Source of the DNA: Sphingobium aromaticiconvertens
GTDB taxonomy: Bacteria; Pseudomonadota; Alphaproteobacteria; Sphingomonadales; Sphingomonadaceae
NCBI RefSeq assembly: GCF_037154075.1
Contig: NZ_JBANRJ010000001.1
Coordinates: 4,583,501-4,647,500, forward strand
Length of the DNA: 64,000 nt
Direction of reading: 5' to 3'
Part shown: positions 35,245 through 43,672 of the stretch, piece after piece
Position numbering within the stretch: position 1 is the stretch's first letter
How the letters are laid out: every line of letters starts with the position of its first letter
Notes under the pieces: generated by a model
Seen by the model: only the letters and a program-made list of their open reading frames with translations
Databases searched by the model: none
Told to the model about the DNA's origin: nothing
Translations under genes and position numbers: made by a program

Positions 35245-35861
35245 GTCCGGCGCAGATTCTCGAGCGCAGTTACCAGACGCTCAAGCAGCGCCTGATCGAG
35301 GGCGGATTCCGTCCTGGGCAGCGTCTGGAGGCTGCCCGGCTTGCAGACGACATGCATGTCAGCATCACGCCTGTCCGGGACGTTCTCAACCGGCTGACAG
35401 GGGAAGGACTGGTCGAAGCCATCGCAGGCGGCGGCTTCTACGTGCCGTCGCTCGACGAGAGTATGTTGCGTGACCTGCTCGACTGGAACGCAGCACTTGC
35501 CCTGCTGGCCATCCGCAAGCCAAGATCATCTATCGGCAGTGTCACGACGTTGGAGCATGATGCATCGGATGTGCCCGAACGGACCGCGCGTCTTTTTCTC
35601 CGTCTGGCCTTGAGGCAAGGCAATAGTGCGTTCACCCGCGCTGTTGAAAGCGCCAATGATCGGCTCCATGCCATGCGCCAGCTGGATGAACGCGTGATTG
35701 GAAACACGCGTGATGAACTGGCGGAATTGGAATCGGCCGCTGAAACCGCGACTGCATCAGCATTGGCCAAGCACGTCCGGCAGTTTCATGCCCGGCGAAA
35801 GGGCCGGCTCGCCACCTATATACGCCTGTTGCGAACTTCGCCCTCCGTGCCTGGAGTGTAA
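35241..35861 (+). CDS. GntR family transcription regulator
   Basis: 206 aa, GTG start overlapping the phyH stop (GTGA). Winged HTH RSYQTLKQRLIEGGFRPGQR, ARLADDMHVSITPVRDVLNR and LTGEGLVEAIAGGGFYVPSL. The C-terminal part is helical (FCD-like but divergent). Probably controls the luxI-phyH-gntR operon or genes responding to its product. Ligand unknown. Confidence 0.85.
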   Translation: MSPAQILERSYQTLKQRLIEGGFRPGQRLEAARLADDMHVSITPVRDVLNRLTGEGLVEAIAGGGFYVPSLDESMLRDLLDWNAALALLAIRKPRSSIGSVTTLEHDASDVPERTARLFLRLALRQGNSAFTRAVESANDRLHAMRQLDERVIGNTRDELAELESAAETATASALAKHVRQFHARRKGRLATYIRLLRTSPSVPGV

Positions 35862-35880
35862 TGGCCAAGGCGATGACCGA

Positions 35881-36066
35881 CTATTGAGCGCGCGATCGCA
35901 TCATCATGTCCATTCGGCAAGCAATGACTTTCCATAGCTTTACGCCGGCCATGTCTCCCGCAACGGCAATGGTACCGATCCGTTCGGCTGCCTTGGGCGG
36001 TGCTTGCTCACCATGCTGCTTCATCACTATGGACACCTTCCCCCACAAAAACTGGTCGTGCGTCAT
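35881..36066 (-). CDS. Small protein, DUF6961-like
   Basis: 61 aa (MTHDQFLWGKVSIVMKQHGE; later IGTIAVAGDMAGVKLWKVIA). Its start overlaps the DUF5818 stop, and similar short proteins are found in sphingomonad genomes as far as I recall. Last gene of a four-gene minus-strand operon with the nuclease. Function unknown. Confidence 0.65.
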   Translation of the reverse strand: MTHDQFLWGKVSIVMKQHGEQAPPKAAERIGTIAVAGDMAGVKLWKVIACRMDMMMRSRAQ

Positions 36067-36263
36067 GCCAGGGTGATCCGTTCGACGGCAATCAGGTCAA
36101 AACCGTCACGCACGCCGATGATGGCAACGCGCTTGCCCAGCAGAGGCCGCCAGGTCTTGGTGATCTCCAGTCGCCATTCGCCGCCGTCGGATACACGCAG
36201 CACCGGATAGAAGTCGCCTTCCAAAAGAATGCCGGTCAGTTCATGGCGCGTTCCTCTCGGCAT
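36063..36263 (-). CDS. DUF5818-like small protein
   Basis: 66 aa from the ATG at 36263, overlapping the nuclease stop (ATGA). Sequence RHELTGILLEGDFYPVLRVS and RLLGKRVAIIGVRDGFDLI-type ending (here PLLGKRVAIIGVRDGFDLIA) resembles DUF5818, a small beta-barrel family of sphingomonads. Function unknown. Coupled to both neighbours. Confidence 0.7.
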   Translation of the reverse strand: MPRGTRHELTGILLEGDFYPVLRVSDGGEWRLEITKTWRPLLGKRVAIIGVRDGFDLIAVERITLA

Positions 36264-36685
36264 CAGCGGCACTGCCCGCGTGCATAACGATCCCATCGCA
36301 GGACAGTGCCGGACCTGATCATGCCGCAGCTTATGTCGCCCGTGCCTGGCAGCGTACACCATGCCGCCGTGCGACCGCCCCGCGCCGATCCATTCGACAC
36401 GCAGCGCATGGCCGGCGCCGATACAAGAATATGGCCGGTACGCGCCTTGCCTTTCGCTCCGCCCAGCAGGCGCACCAGCCGGTCCCGTGCTGCAATAGCC
36501 GATGCCTTGGGACAGGGGTGCCCCTGTTTGCATGTGCCGTCCATCTCGCGGGCAGCTATACCGGCCAACCGTATCTTCGGACCTTCGGCACACCAGATAG
36601 GGCCGTCCCCGTCCCAGACATGGGTCGGCGTACAGGCAAAGGCCTGCCCGGATGCCAGAACGACCGCGGATAGGACGGCAAGCAT
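36263..36685 (-). CDS. Secreted SNase-like thermonuclease family protein
   Basis: 140 aa with a signal peptide (LAVLSAVVLASGQAFA). The staphylococcal-nuclease core shows VWDGDGPIWCAEGPKIRLAG then IAAREMDGTC, the expected VxDGD and RLxGI-xxE motifs, although the usual DGDT is DGDG and cysteine-rich insertions occur (CKQGHPCP). Common in sphingomonads beside conjugative regions. Nuclease activity is uncertain because of the altered motif. Confidence 0.75.
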   Translation of the reverse strand: MLAVLSAVVLASGQAFACTPTHVWDGDGPIWCAEGPKIRLAGIAAREMDGTCKQGHPCPKASAIAARDRLVRLLGGAKGKARTGHILVSAPAMRCVSNGSARGGRTAAWCTLPGTGDISCGMIRSGTVLRWDRYARGQCR

Positions 36686-36695
36686 GAGCCTCGCT

Positions 36696-36887
36696 TCAGC
36701 CTTCGGCCAGGATGGTCATGACGCTGTCGAGACTGCCTTTGACGACGAGATAATTTCCCTTCTCGAAATTGACTGCGCTGGTGTCGTTCTCACCGCGGTA
36801 GCGTCGAACGAAACTGACCCGATCGACATTGACGACTACCAATTCGCCCTCTGTCGTTTCCAAACGCACATATCCGTTCATACACAT
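36696..36887 (-). CDS. Small hypothetical beta protein
   Basis: 63 aa (MCMNGYVRLETTEGELVVVN; later NYLVVKGSLDSVMTILAEG). The pattern of a short beta barrel with a VVKGSLDSVM-type end recalls FlbD-like small proteins, but homology is weak. It ends 10 bp before the nuclease gene and probably opens the operon. Function unknown. Confidence 0.55.
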   Translation of the reverse strand: MCMNGYVRLETTEGELVVVNVDRVSFVRRYRGENDTSAVNFEKGNYLVVKGSLDSVMTILAEG

Positions 36888-37029
36888 CCCGATCGCCTAA
36901 ACCGCGACGCTAGCGTGGCTGTGGAGGATTGCACAGCCGCTATGCCGTCTATTGTTCAAGATCAGGAAAGCGGCAGACTATTCAGCACGACTGACCCTGT
37001 GCATAACCCGATCTACCGCGGGCTTACCG

Positions 37030-37221
37030 TCATAAAGGCAGCGTCATCTGGCGGACGTCAGGAATTGTCGGGGGATGCTCGATCGCCGCGATGACGCTTT
37101 GCGCCAGTTCCACCGCCGCCTGTTCGCGTAGGCGCTCGTTAGGTGCGGTGAGGGCGACGCGTGCCCAGGCCGGGGCGTGAAGCAGGCTCTGCGCGAGCCA
37201 AAGAGAATCAGGGTGAGTCAT
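37030..37221 (-). CDS. Small protein, DUF6771-like
   Basis: 63 aa from the ATG at 37221 (MTHPDSLWLAQSLLHAPAWA; RVALTAPNERLREQAAVELA). It matches small helical proteins of sphingomonads that I recall as DUF6771. Function unknown. Stands alone before a degraded region. Confidence 0.65.
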   Translation of the reverse strand: MTHPDSLWLAQSLLHAPAWARVALTAPNERLREQAAVELAQSVIAAIEHPPTIPDVRQMTLPL

Positions 37222-37297
37222 GACCTTGACCGTAGAGAACATATCAGGAACGAAGCAAGAGGCTTGCGATGAAATTGGCGATCGCTAGGCTGCCTGG

Positions 37298-37387
37298 ATG
37301 TGCAATCATTATCGAACTGATCCGGACAATAAGTCCCCCGACTACACCACCCGCATTGCCGAGGTGCCGGCCGTAAAAGCCAGATGA
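37298..37387 (+). pseudogene. Truncated SRAP/YedK-like start
   Basis: A 29-codon frame begins MCNHYRTDPDNKSPDYTTRI and stops. MCNHYR with Cys2 is the hallmark start of SRAP peptidases, which crosslink to abasic sites. The rest of the protein (about 200 aa) is absent. A relic left by insertion or deletion. Confidence 0.55.
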
Positions 37388-37786
37388 GCGCAGCTTGCTG
37401 TTAGGGGTCGTTTACCCGATGTGACTGAATACCGCTTAACAGGCAGCCTTTCAGCAAGGGAGAACTGCCAATAAACCGTCAACGCTGCCCACGATTTGGC
37501 ATGCAACAGCCCCCCCCTTCCCGGTCCAGCCCCGGCGCCATGATGCTGGCTCATGCGATAGATCCGGCACCACGCCGTTGTGCCAAGCATCCGTGGGTCA
37601 TGGCAACTGCGAATGTTATCGACATTCTCCACACCCTCGTCCGTGATGAGGCCAAACGGCGCATGGCCAGGGGCGTTGGTAAACTGGCTTCCCACAGCAT
37701 CTCCGCAACTGCAAATTTTGCAGCGGTGCGAAAGGCCGGAGGGCCGCTTACTGGAACTTGATGGCGCGATTTGCTAGGACGCGAGT
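37388..37786. other. Degraded intergenic region
   Basis: About 400 bp between the SRAP relic and the DUF262 gene. Frames of 80-117 codons exist on both strands, but none has recognisable family features. A run of eight C occurs near 37510. Likely remnant DNA at the left boundary of the defence island. Confidence 0.45.
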
Positions 37787-38974
37787 ATGGCGAACCAAGC
37801 GATCATCACTGACCCCCAGCGCGTAACCGAAGAGGGCACTTCGTTCGGGACGCCCAGCGGCGTCGAACAGGAGCTGCCGAGCGAGACCGGCAACGACCTG
37901 CAGATCGCCGAACCGTTCAATCCAGACGATATCGACGTTACGACGCGCTCGATGACCATTGATCTCCTCCTGTCGCGGATCCGCAGCAAGGCCATCGATC
38001 TCGAGCCGGATTTCCAGCGCCGGCGCGGCATCTGGACCGATCGTCAGCAGAGCCGACTGATTGAGTCACTGCTCCTCCGCATTCCCTTGCCCACGCTTTA
38101 TGCCGCCGAAGACGAGGAAGAGGATTGGGCGATCGTCGACGGCATTCAGCGCTTGACTACGATAACGCGGTTCATCGATCCCGACGCGATCGAGGACACC
38201 CCACTCAAGCTGACTGGGATGGAATATCTCGGCGAATCCTTCAACGGCAAGCTGTTCGACGATCTTCCCGCGCGGCTGAAGCGCCGTCTGCGCGAAACCG
38301 AGCTGGTCGTTCACGTCATCCGCCACGGCACCCCGCAGGAAGTGAAGTTCAACATTTTCGCGCGGATCAACACTGGCGGCATGCCGCTCTCAGCGCAAGA
38401 ACTGCGGCATGCGCTGATCCCCGGCAAGGCGCGCGAATATCTCGGCCGGCTGGCTGGACTCGAGGCGTTCAAGCAAGCGACCACCTATAGCATTCGCGAC
38501 GAACGGATGGCCGATCGTGAAATGGTCTTGCGGTTCCTAGCCTTCAGTATGACCCGGCCCGAAGAATTCCGCGCCTATGATTTCGACCGCTTCCTCGGCG
38601 ACGCGATGCGGCAGATCAACCGCCTGGACGATGTCGATCTGGAGGCGCTCGAGCACGGATTTACGCGTGCGATGGATAGCGCGCGGGAAATCTTCGGCCA
38701 GAATGCGTTTCGCAAACGCTATCGGGAGACCGATGGGCGGTTCCCGATCAACAAGGCGCTGTTCGAAACCATTGCCGTGTCGCTCGCCAATCTCTCCGAC
38801 AGTGAGCGCGAGCGCTGCATATTTCGCCACAACGAGGTCCGCCGCCGGATGATGGAGGCGATGCAGGACCGCGCCTTCGAATCTGCCATTTCGCAAGGCA
38901 CTGGCGATATTGGCAAGGTGCGCAAGAGGTTCAATATGGTGTCTACGATCTTCAAGGATGTCGCCAATGTTTGA
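37787..38974 (+). CDS. DUF262 domain protein (GmrSD/ParB-like)
   Basis: 395 aa. DUF262 blocks: SRIRSKAIDLEPDFQRRRGI-type strand-helix entry, WAIVDGIQRLTTITRFID (the DGQR-like motif) and FARINTGGMPLSAQELRHAL. The family is found in type IV restriction enzyme GmrSD and other phage-defence proteins, where it binds or hydrolyses nucleotides. No HNH (DUF1524) nuclease domain is fused here. It overlaps the next gene, an AAA ATPase, by 8 bp; the three genes 37787-41001 form one operon. Confidence 0.85.
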   Translation: MANQAIITDPQRVTEEGTSFGTPSGVEQELPSETGNDLQIAEPFNPDDIDVTTRSMTIDLLLSRIRSKAIDLEPDFQRRRGIWTDRQQSRLIESLLLRIPLPTLYAAEDEEEDWAIVDGIQRLTTITRFIDPDAIEDTPLKLTGMEYLGESFNGKLFDDLPARLKRRLRETELVVHVIRHGTPQEVKFNIFARINTGGMPLSAQELRHALIPGKAREYLGRLAGLEAFKQATTYSIRDERMADREMVLRFLAFSMTRPEEFRAYDFDRFLGDAMRQINRLDDVDLEALEHGFTRAMDSAREIFGQNAFRKRYRETDGRFPINKALFETIAVSLANLSDSERERCIFRHNEVRRRMMEAMQDRAFESAISQGTGDIGKVRKRFNMVSTIFKDVANV

Positions 38975-40085
38975 CGCGCTCACCTTGCATAATTTCAAGG
39001 CGTTCCGCGACATCCATATCCCCATGAAGCCGTTGACCTTGCTGTCTGGTTTGAACGGGTCGGGGAAGAGCACCACGTTGCAAGCGTTGGCCTTACTTCG
39101 CCAATCATGGGATACCGGCTTCCTGTCGAGCCAGGGCTTTCTCCTAAACGGCGACTTAGTCGAGCTCGGCACTGGCGTCGATGTGCTCAACGACCAGCAT
39201 GACGACGAAGAAATCGGCATCACGCTCCATGGTTCCAAAGGGCAGGCCTTTGCGTATCGTGTCGCTTATGACCCGCGGGGCGATTTGCTGCATTTTGCCG
39301 TCAAGCCGGACTTCGGCTTTTACTCGGAGCTGGAGCATCAACGCGGCCTGTTCGGCCATTGGTTTCAATATTTGCGCGCCGATCGAGCCGGGCCCGAGGT
39401 GAGCTTTCCCAAGGCCTATCACCTCGTTAACGAGCGGCGGTTCCTTGGGAGCCGCGGTCAGTATACTGCGCATTTCCTGAGCCTGTTCGGCGACGATGAG
39501 GTCAATCCGAAACTTCGGCATCCCGACGAGGCGGCACCTGGTCTGCTCTCGCAGGTCAACGCTTGGATGAAGGAATTCAGCCCCGGCGTTGGGCTTGCGG
39601 TCGAGGACATCCCGCGCACCGATGCCGTGCGCCTCGATTATTTCTATGGCGGCAGCGCCGGGATCAGTGGGTCAAATCCATATCGCTCGACCAATGTCGG
39701 CTTCGGGCTAACTTACGTCCTCCCCATCATCGTTGCCTGCCTGGCATCACCGCCTGACAGCTGGCTCCTGATCGAGAACCCGGAAGCGCACCTCCATCCG
39801 CAAGGCCAGGCGGCGATGGGGCAATTAATGGCGTGGTCCGCCGCGACAGGCACACGGATTGTGGTCGAAAGCCATAGTGATCATTTCCTCAACGGCATCC
39901 GCCTCGCGGTGAAAAACGGCGCAATTCCGGCTGACGACGTTGGTCTCAATTTCTTCCGGCGGCCGTCCGGCAGCGGCCAGCCCGAGCGTGTCCATCCGGT
40001 TGTCACCCCCGAAGGTAGGCTCACAGACTGGCCCGAAGGCTTCTTCGATCAATGGGACAAATCGCTCGATCAGCTGCTAAGCTGA
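38967..40085 (+). CDS. AAA15-type ATPase (DUF3696-like)
   Basis: 372 aa from the ATG at 38967. SMC-like N-terminal strand MFDALTLHNFKAFRDIHIP, Walker A LSGLNGSGKSTTLQALALL, and Walker B SWLLIENPEAHLHPQGQAAM followed by GTRIVVESHSDHFLNGIRLA. This is the OLD/RecF-like architecture with the DUF3696 C-terminus. No TOPRIM nuclease domain is evident. The ATPase would act as sensor or motor for its DUF262 partner. Confidence 0.88.
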   Translation: MFDALTLHNFKAFRDIHIPMKPLTLLSGLNGSGKSTTLQALALLRQSWDTGFLSSQGFLLNGDLVELGTGVDVLNDQHDDEEIGITLHGSKGQAFAYRVAYDPRGDLLHFAVKPDFGFYSELEHQRGLFGHWFQYLRADRAGPEVSFPKAYHLVNERRFLGSRGQYTAHFLSLFGDDEVNPKLRHPDEAAPGLLSQVNAWMKEFSPGVGLAVEDIPRTDAVRLDYFYGGSAGISGSNPYRSTNVGFGLTYVLPIIVACLASPPDSWLLIENPEAHLHPQGQAAMGQLMAWSAATGTRIVVESHSDHFLNGIRLAVKNGAIPADDVGLNFFRRPSGSGQPERVHPVVTPEGRLTDWPEGFFDQWDKSLDQLLS

Positions 40086-40086
40086 G

Positions 40087-41001
40087 ATGACCTTTATCGC
40101 TTTCCTGAACGAGTTGTCCTTTCCGGCAGGCGCTGTGGATGCGGAAGCCGCCGAAGCGGCTGTCCTGGGTTTGGCCAAGACGCTACAATCTTTGCGACGG
40201 ATCCAGTCGAGCGCGGCGCTCCACTCCTCAGTGCCGTTGGCGTCAATTTCGCTCGGCGATGATCGATGGCTAGGCACGGTTATGGCAAAGAGTGGTAGTC
40301 GCGACGAATGGCGGTTTTTGCGCGGCTTCGAGAACCGCGCGCCGTTCCGTGTCGATCTGGGTACAGCATTTGGTTTCGAAGCGGAATATCATTACGGCGA
40401 CACGCTCGCCGAGGGTCTCGGGCTGAGCCATAGTGTCGGCACGCTCGGGGTAAGCTTTGCTAACGAGCCTTGGCTGGTCCCATCCGTGCCGCTGCGTCGC
40501 ATCTCGCTCGATGAGGACGGCGAGTTCGACGAACAGGTCATCGAGGTTCATCACGCTGCTACGCCCGCGCATGTCACCGGCCATGACGAATGGCTGCGGC
40601 GGATGCCCGCCGAGCACGTGCGCGATGGCGACGAGCTATGGGCACGCCGCGCCGAGATATTCCCGCATTTGTTCTTCCTCCCGCGCACCGAGGCGCATTT
40701 GCGTGCGTTCAAGGCGGGCGAGCTTCGCTTGGCTTCGGCGCGGCACGCGCTGATGGATCTCGAGATCGCGACGGCGCGCTGGAATATCAATGACGCCGCA
40801 ATGCCGACCTTCCTGACCAAGACCACGCCGGAAAAGGAACAGCGGAGTAAGCTATTCTATTTCAATGATCTGTCAGGCGTCGCACGCTGCTTCGACTGGC
40901 ATTCCCGCTACACGCCAGGTGCCGGCAGGGTTCACTTCTGGTGTGACCGTTCGTCGGGCCGACTGACGATTGCCCATGTCGGCCAGAAAGTACCGGATTG
41001 A
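40087..41001 (+). CDS. Unknown third component of DUF262-ATPase operon
   Basis: 304 aa, 1 bp after the ATPase stop. No family recognised. Features: N-terminal helical part (ELSFPAGAVDAEAAEAAVLG), a central beta-rich region, and a C-terminus FYFNDLSGVARCFDWHSRYT with HFWCDRSSGRLTIAHVG. Tight coupling shows that it works with the two preceding proteins. It may be the effector, because neither partner has an obvious toxic domain; this is inference. Confidence 0.7.
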   Translation: MTFIAFLNELSFPAGAVDAEAAEAAVLGLAKTLQSLRRIQSSAALHSSVPLASISLGDDRWLGTVMAKSGSRDEWRFLRGFENRAPFRVDLGTAFGFEAEYHYGDTLAEGLGLSHSVGTLGVSFANEPWLVPSVPLRRISLDEDGEFDEQVIEVHHAATPAHVTGHDEWLRRMPAEHVRDGDELWARRAEIFPHLFFLPRTEAHLRAFKAGELRLASARHALMDLEIATARWNINDAAMPTFLTKTTPEKEQRSKLFYFNDLSGVARCFDWHSRYTPGAGRVHFWCDRSSGRLTIAHVGQKVPD

Positions 41002-41379
41002 TTGGGGCAGATACCGGGGCCGTCATGTGAGCGCCCAATAAAAGCCCTAAAATCTCTACCCGGGTTGTCGAGCGACTAGAGATTTGGTGGGGCGGCAATG
41101 CCGACCACGTCGCGGCGATGCTCCTGAACGCGATCGGTCGAGTCGAACGCAGTGATGTACCTGCGGGGCCGCGGGGCGTTGACGACCACGTCGGTTTCAG
41201 ATTCGCTGACGGTACTCTTCCTTTTCCCCGTTCGCCAAACTACTGCGGTGCGCGACTGGGAAGTGCGGACGCGATAAATCGGTTATCTGCAATGTCTCGC
41301 ACTGCACAATAACCTTGGACAAATATGACTTTGATGTAATATTCATCCTTCAAAGTTTGATTGATGCACGAGGATTAAA
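41002..41379. other. Intergenic region before the HTH-ASCH operon
   Basis: 378 bp, no supportable gene. Holds a 9-bp stem AAATCTCTA (41050-41058) / TAGAGATTT (41077-41085) about 50 bp after the previous stop, a possible terminator without U-tract. The last 60 bp are AT-rich with an operator-like repeat. Confidence 0.5.
41329..41355. promoter_or_regulatory. Operator-like dyad before HTH-ASCH gene
   Basis: CTTTGA (41329-41334) and TCAAAG (41350-41355) form an inverted repeat around a partial palindrome GATGTAATATTCATC, 25 bp before the start codon and its GAGGA ribosome-binding site. Likely autoregulatory site for the XRE-type protein. Confidence 0.5.
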
Positions 41380-42171
41380 ATGAAGGTCGTTGGCAAGGTA
41401 TTTGAACCGCTACCGGACGGTGCCGAAGCCAAGGATGGCCACATTGGACGCAGTTTGCGTGAAATTCGGATCTTAGCTGGACTTACGCAAGCCCAGGTTG
41501 CTGAGCGTCTCAACATCGGCCAATCCGCCGTTACTAGGCTCGAAAATCGCAAGGACATCCGCGTGTCGACGTTGCGCGATTATCTCGGAGCAATGGGGGC
41601 GAAGCTCCGCATTCAAGCTCAGTTCGAACATGCCGCTGCGATGATCAACAGTCTGCGGGAGTCTCATTATCGCTTCGAACAGGTCGACGAGAATCAGCTT
41701 CTCCTGCCTATTATTGGGGAGGATCGGCTCCCACCCCATCGCGACGTCGTATTCAGCATCAAGCCGGAATATAGCCGGAAGATCGCCAGTGGCGAGAAAA
41801 CGGTTGAGCTTCGTCGGCGTTTCCCGATGTCGGTGCCAGCCGGAACAACTGCTCTGATCTATGAGACCAGCCCGACGCGTGCACTTTCGGGCATCGCCGA
41901 GATTGGGGAGGTCCACAAACGGTCGCCGCTTGAAATCTGGAATGCATTTGGCGATCGTGCCTGCATTGCCCGTGCGGACTTCGACGCCTATTTTGATGGC
42001 GCTGACCGCGCTTATGCCATTGAGCTGACGCATGGCCGTCCGCTGCCTCGTCCTTTGGAACTGAGCGAGCTCAGAGACCGATTTAGCTTCGAGCCACCGC
42101 AGTCCTTCCTCTACGCGACGCCCAAAATGCGAGAAGCCCTTCTGTATGAGCGCGCCCAGATTCCTAATTGA
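41380..42171 (+). CDS. XRE HTH plus ASCH domain protein
   Basis: 263 aa. The N-terminal XRE helix-turn-helix (IGRSLREIRILAGLTQAQVA then ERLNIGQSAVTRLENRKDIR) is followed by a linker. A PUA-like ASCH domain from about residue 125 has the family motif VVFSIKPEYSRKIASGEKTV-ELRRRF. ASCH domains bind RNA or modified nucleosides. It overlaps the PIN-GNAT gene by 26 bp. Reads as regulator/antitoxin that could sense a nucleic-acid ligand through ASCH and de-repress its own operon. Confidence 0.85.
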   Translation: MKVVGKVFEPLPDGAEAKDGHIGRSLREIRILAGLTQAQVAERLNIGQSAVTRLENRKDIRVSTLRDYLGAMGAKLRIQAQFEHAAAMINSLRESHYRFEQVDENQLLLPIIGEDRLPPHRDVVFSIKPEYSRKIASGEKTVELRRRFPMSVPAGTTALIYETSPTRALSGIAEIGEVHKRSPLEIWNAFGDRACIARADFDAYFDGADRAYAIELTHGRPLPRPLELSELRDRFSFEPPQSFLYATPKMREALLYERAQIPN

Positions 42172-43672
42172 TACTAACGTCTTCATCGGCTTGGAAGACC
42201 ATGCCGAGGTAGTCCCACACTTCGCTTCCCTGCAACAGCTTGCGGGGAGACATGGCGTCGAGATTTTCGTTCATGCAGCGGCGATTGACGACATTGGGCG
42301 AGACAAGGATGAAGCGCGTCGTCGCGTTTCACTCAGCAAAATCAAAAAATTTCCCGTAATCGGCAAGATGGCGGGTATCGACCAGACGGCACTTGAAGCG
42401 AAATATGGACGTATTCGTCGTCCCAACGATCTCGTCGATGCCACTCTGCTTCATGCCCTGGACATTGGCGTTGCCGACTTTCTTGTGACAGAGGATCAGG
42501 GCCTTCACGCACGGGCAGAAAGGACATCCTCGACTTTTGGCGCGCGAGTTCTGTACGTTGCCGACGCCGTCTCCTTCCTGCGAACCACCTACGAAGCAGT
42601 GGCTGTGGTCTTCCCCGCAGTGGTGGAGATGGAGGCCAACACCATATCCCAGGACGACCCGATCTTCGTGAGTCTGCGCGGAGACTATCCTGGCTTCGAT
42701 GACTGGTGGCGCGAGAAGTGCGTCAGACCGATGCGCAAGTGCTGGGTCGTCATGGATGAAGGCAATGTGGCGGGTCTTCTTGTGCGCAAGGATGAAAAGC
42801 CTGGCAACACCGATGCCAGGCTTCCGGGACAGAAGATCCTCAAGATCTGCACCTTCAAGGTTCGCACCGAGAGCCGCGGAGTGAAGCTGGGCGAACTCCT
42901 GTTGAAGCAGGTGCTCTGGTACGCCCAATCGAACAACCACGACGTGGTCTATCTGACGACCTTTCCAGGTCAACAGACGCTGATGGCACTACTGGAATAC
43001 TATGGTTTCCGCCATACGCACGATAATGCGAACGGTGAGAAGGTCTATGAAAAGGCGATCAATCGTGATCGGCTTGCACCGCCTGGAAGCACATCGCTTT
43101 TCGACCTCGCTCGCGAAAATTATCCACGGTTCGCAACCGGAGACGGTCTCGCCGCCTATGCGATTCCGATCAAGGAAGAGTTCCACGAAATTCTCTTTCC
43201 GGAACTGGTGAACCGCAGCCAGTTCAGCCTTTTTGGCGACACTGGTTTCCAACGGCCTGGGAATACGATCCGTAAGGTATATCTATGCCGGGCACCTGCG
43301 CAGCTTACCCAACCAGGGGCGCTGCTGTTCTTCTATAAAGGCAAATCTGGTTTTCAGCCTTCGCAGGCCATAACGACCGTTGGTGTGTTCGAGGAGATGA
43401 AGCTCGCCTACTCGACCGAGGAACTGCGCCGACTTGCAGGTGGCCGCTCGGTATACAGCGACGTGCAGCTCAGAAATCTCGCCGCGACGCAAAACCGTCC
43501 TGTGAAAGTGATCAACTTTCTCCTAGCCGCACACCTTGAGCCGCCTATGCAACTCGCCGCCCTAAAGAACAGCAGCGTATTCGCCGGACACCCGCCACAG
43601 TCCATCAAGAGACTCCTTCCGGCTCAACAGATGTCCGTTCTTGATCAGGGAGCTTTTGGTTTCACGACATGA
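42146..43672 (+). CDS. PIN nuclease-GNAT acetyltransferase-PUA-like fusion
   Basis: 508 aa, three domains. (1) PIN-like nuclease, residues 1-145: FLIDTNVFIGLED with the first acidic residue, NDLVDATLLHALDIGVADFL and VTEDQGLHARAE. (2) GNAT acetyltransferase, about 175-300: TESRGVKLGELLLKQVLWYA is the acetyl-CoA loop, then LMALLEYYGFRHTHDN. (3) C-terminal PUA/ASCH-like part, about 350-505: NTIRKVYLCRAPAQLTQPGA and FYKGKSGFQPSQAITTVGVF. An RNA-cleaving toxin whose activity or target is acetylation-linked is one possibility. I know no named system with this fusion. Confidence 0.8.
   Translation: MSAPRFLIDTNVFIGLEDHAEVVPHFASLQQLAGRHGVEIFVHAAAIDDIGRDKDEARRRVSLSKIKKFPVIGKMAGIDQTALEAKYGRIRRPNDLVDATLLHALDIGVADFLVTEDQGLHARAERTSSTFGARVLYVADAVSFLRTTYEAVAVVFPAVVEMEANTISQDDPIFVSLRGDYPGFDDWWREKCVRPMRKCWVVMDEGNVAGLLVRKDEKPGNTDARLPGQKILKICTFKVRTESRGVKLGELLLKQVLWYAQSNNHDVVYLTTFPGQQTLMALLEYYGFRHTHDNANGEKVYEKAINRDRLAPPGSTSLFDLARENYPRFATGDGLAAYAIPIKEEFHEILFPELVNRSQFSLFGDTGFQRPGNTIRKVYLCRAPAQLTQPGALLFFYKGKSGFQPSQAITTVGVFEEMKLAYSTEELRRLAGGRSVYSDVQLRNLAATQNRPVKVINFLLAAHLEPPMQLAALKNSSVFAGHPPQSIKRLLPAQQMSVLDQGAFGFTT

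Noticed and set aside
37342..37695. 117-codon minus-strand frame before the DUF262 gene
   Set aside because: No family resemblance and no ribosome-binding site; kept only as degraded intergenic DNA.
41118..41312. 64-codon frame before the HTH-ASCH operon
   Set aside because: No homology recognised and no translation signal.
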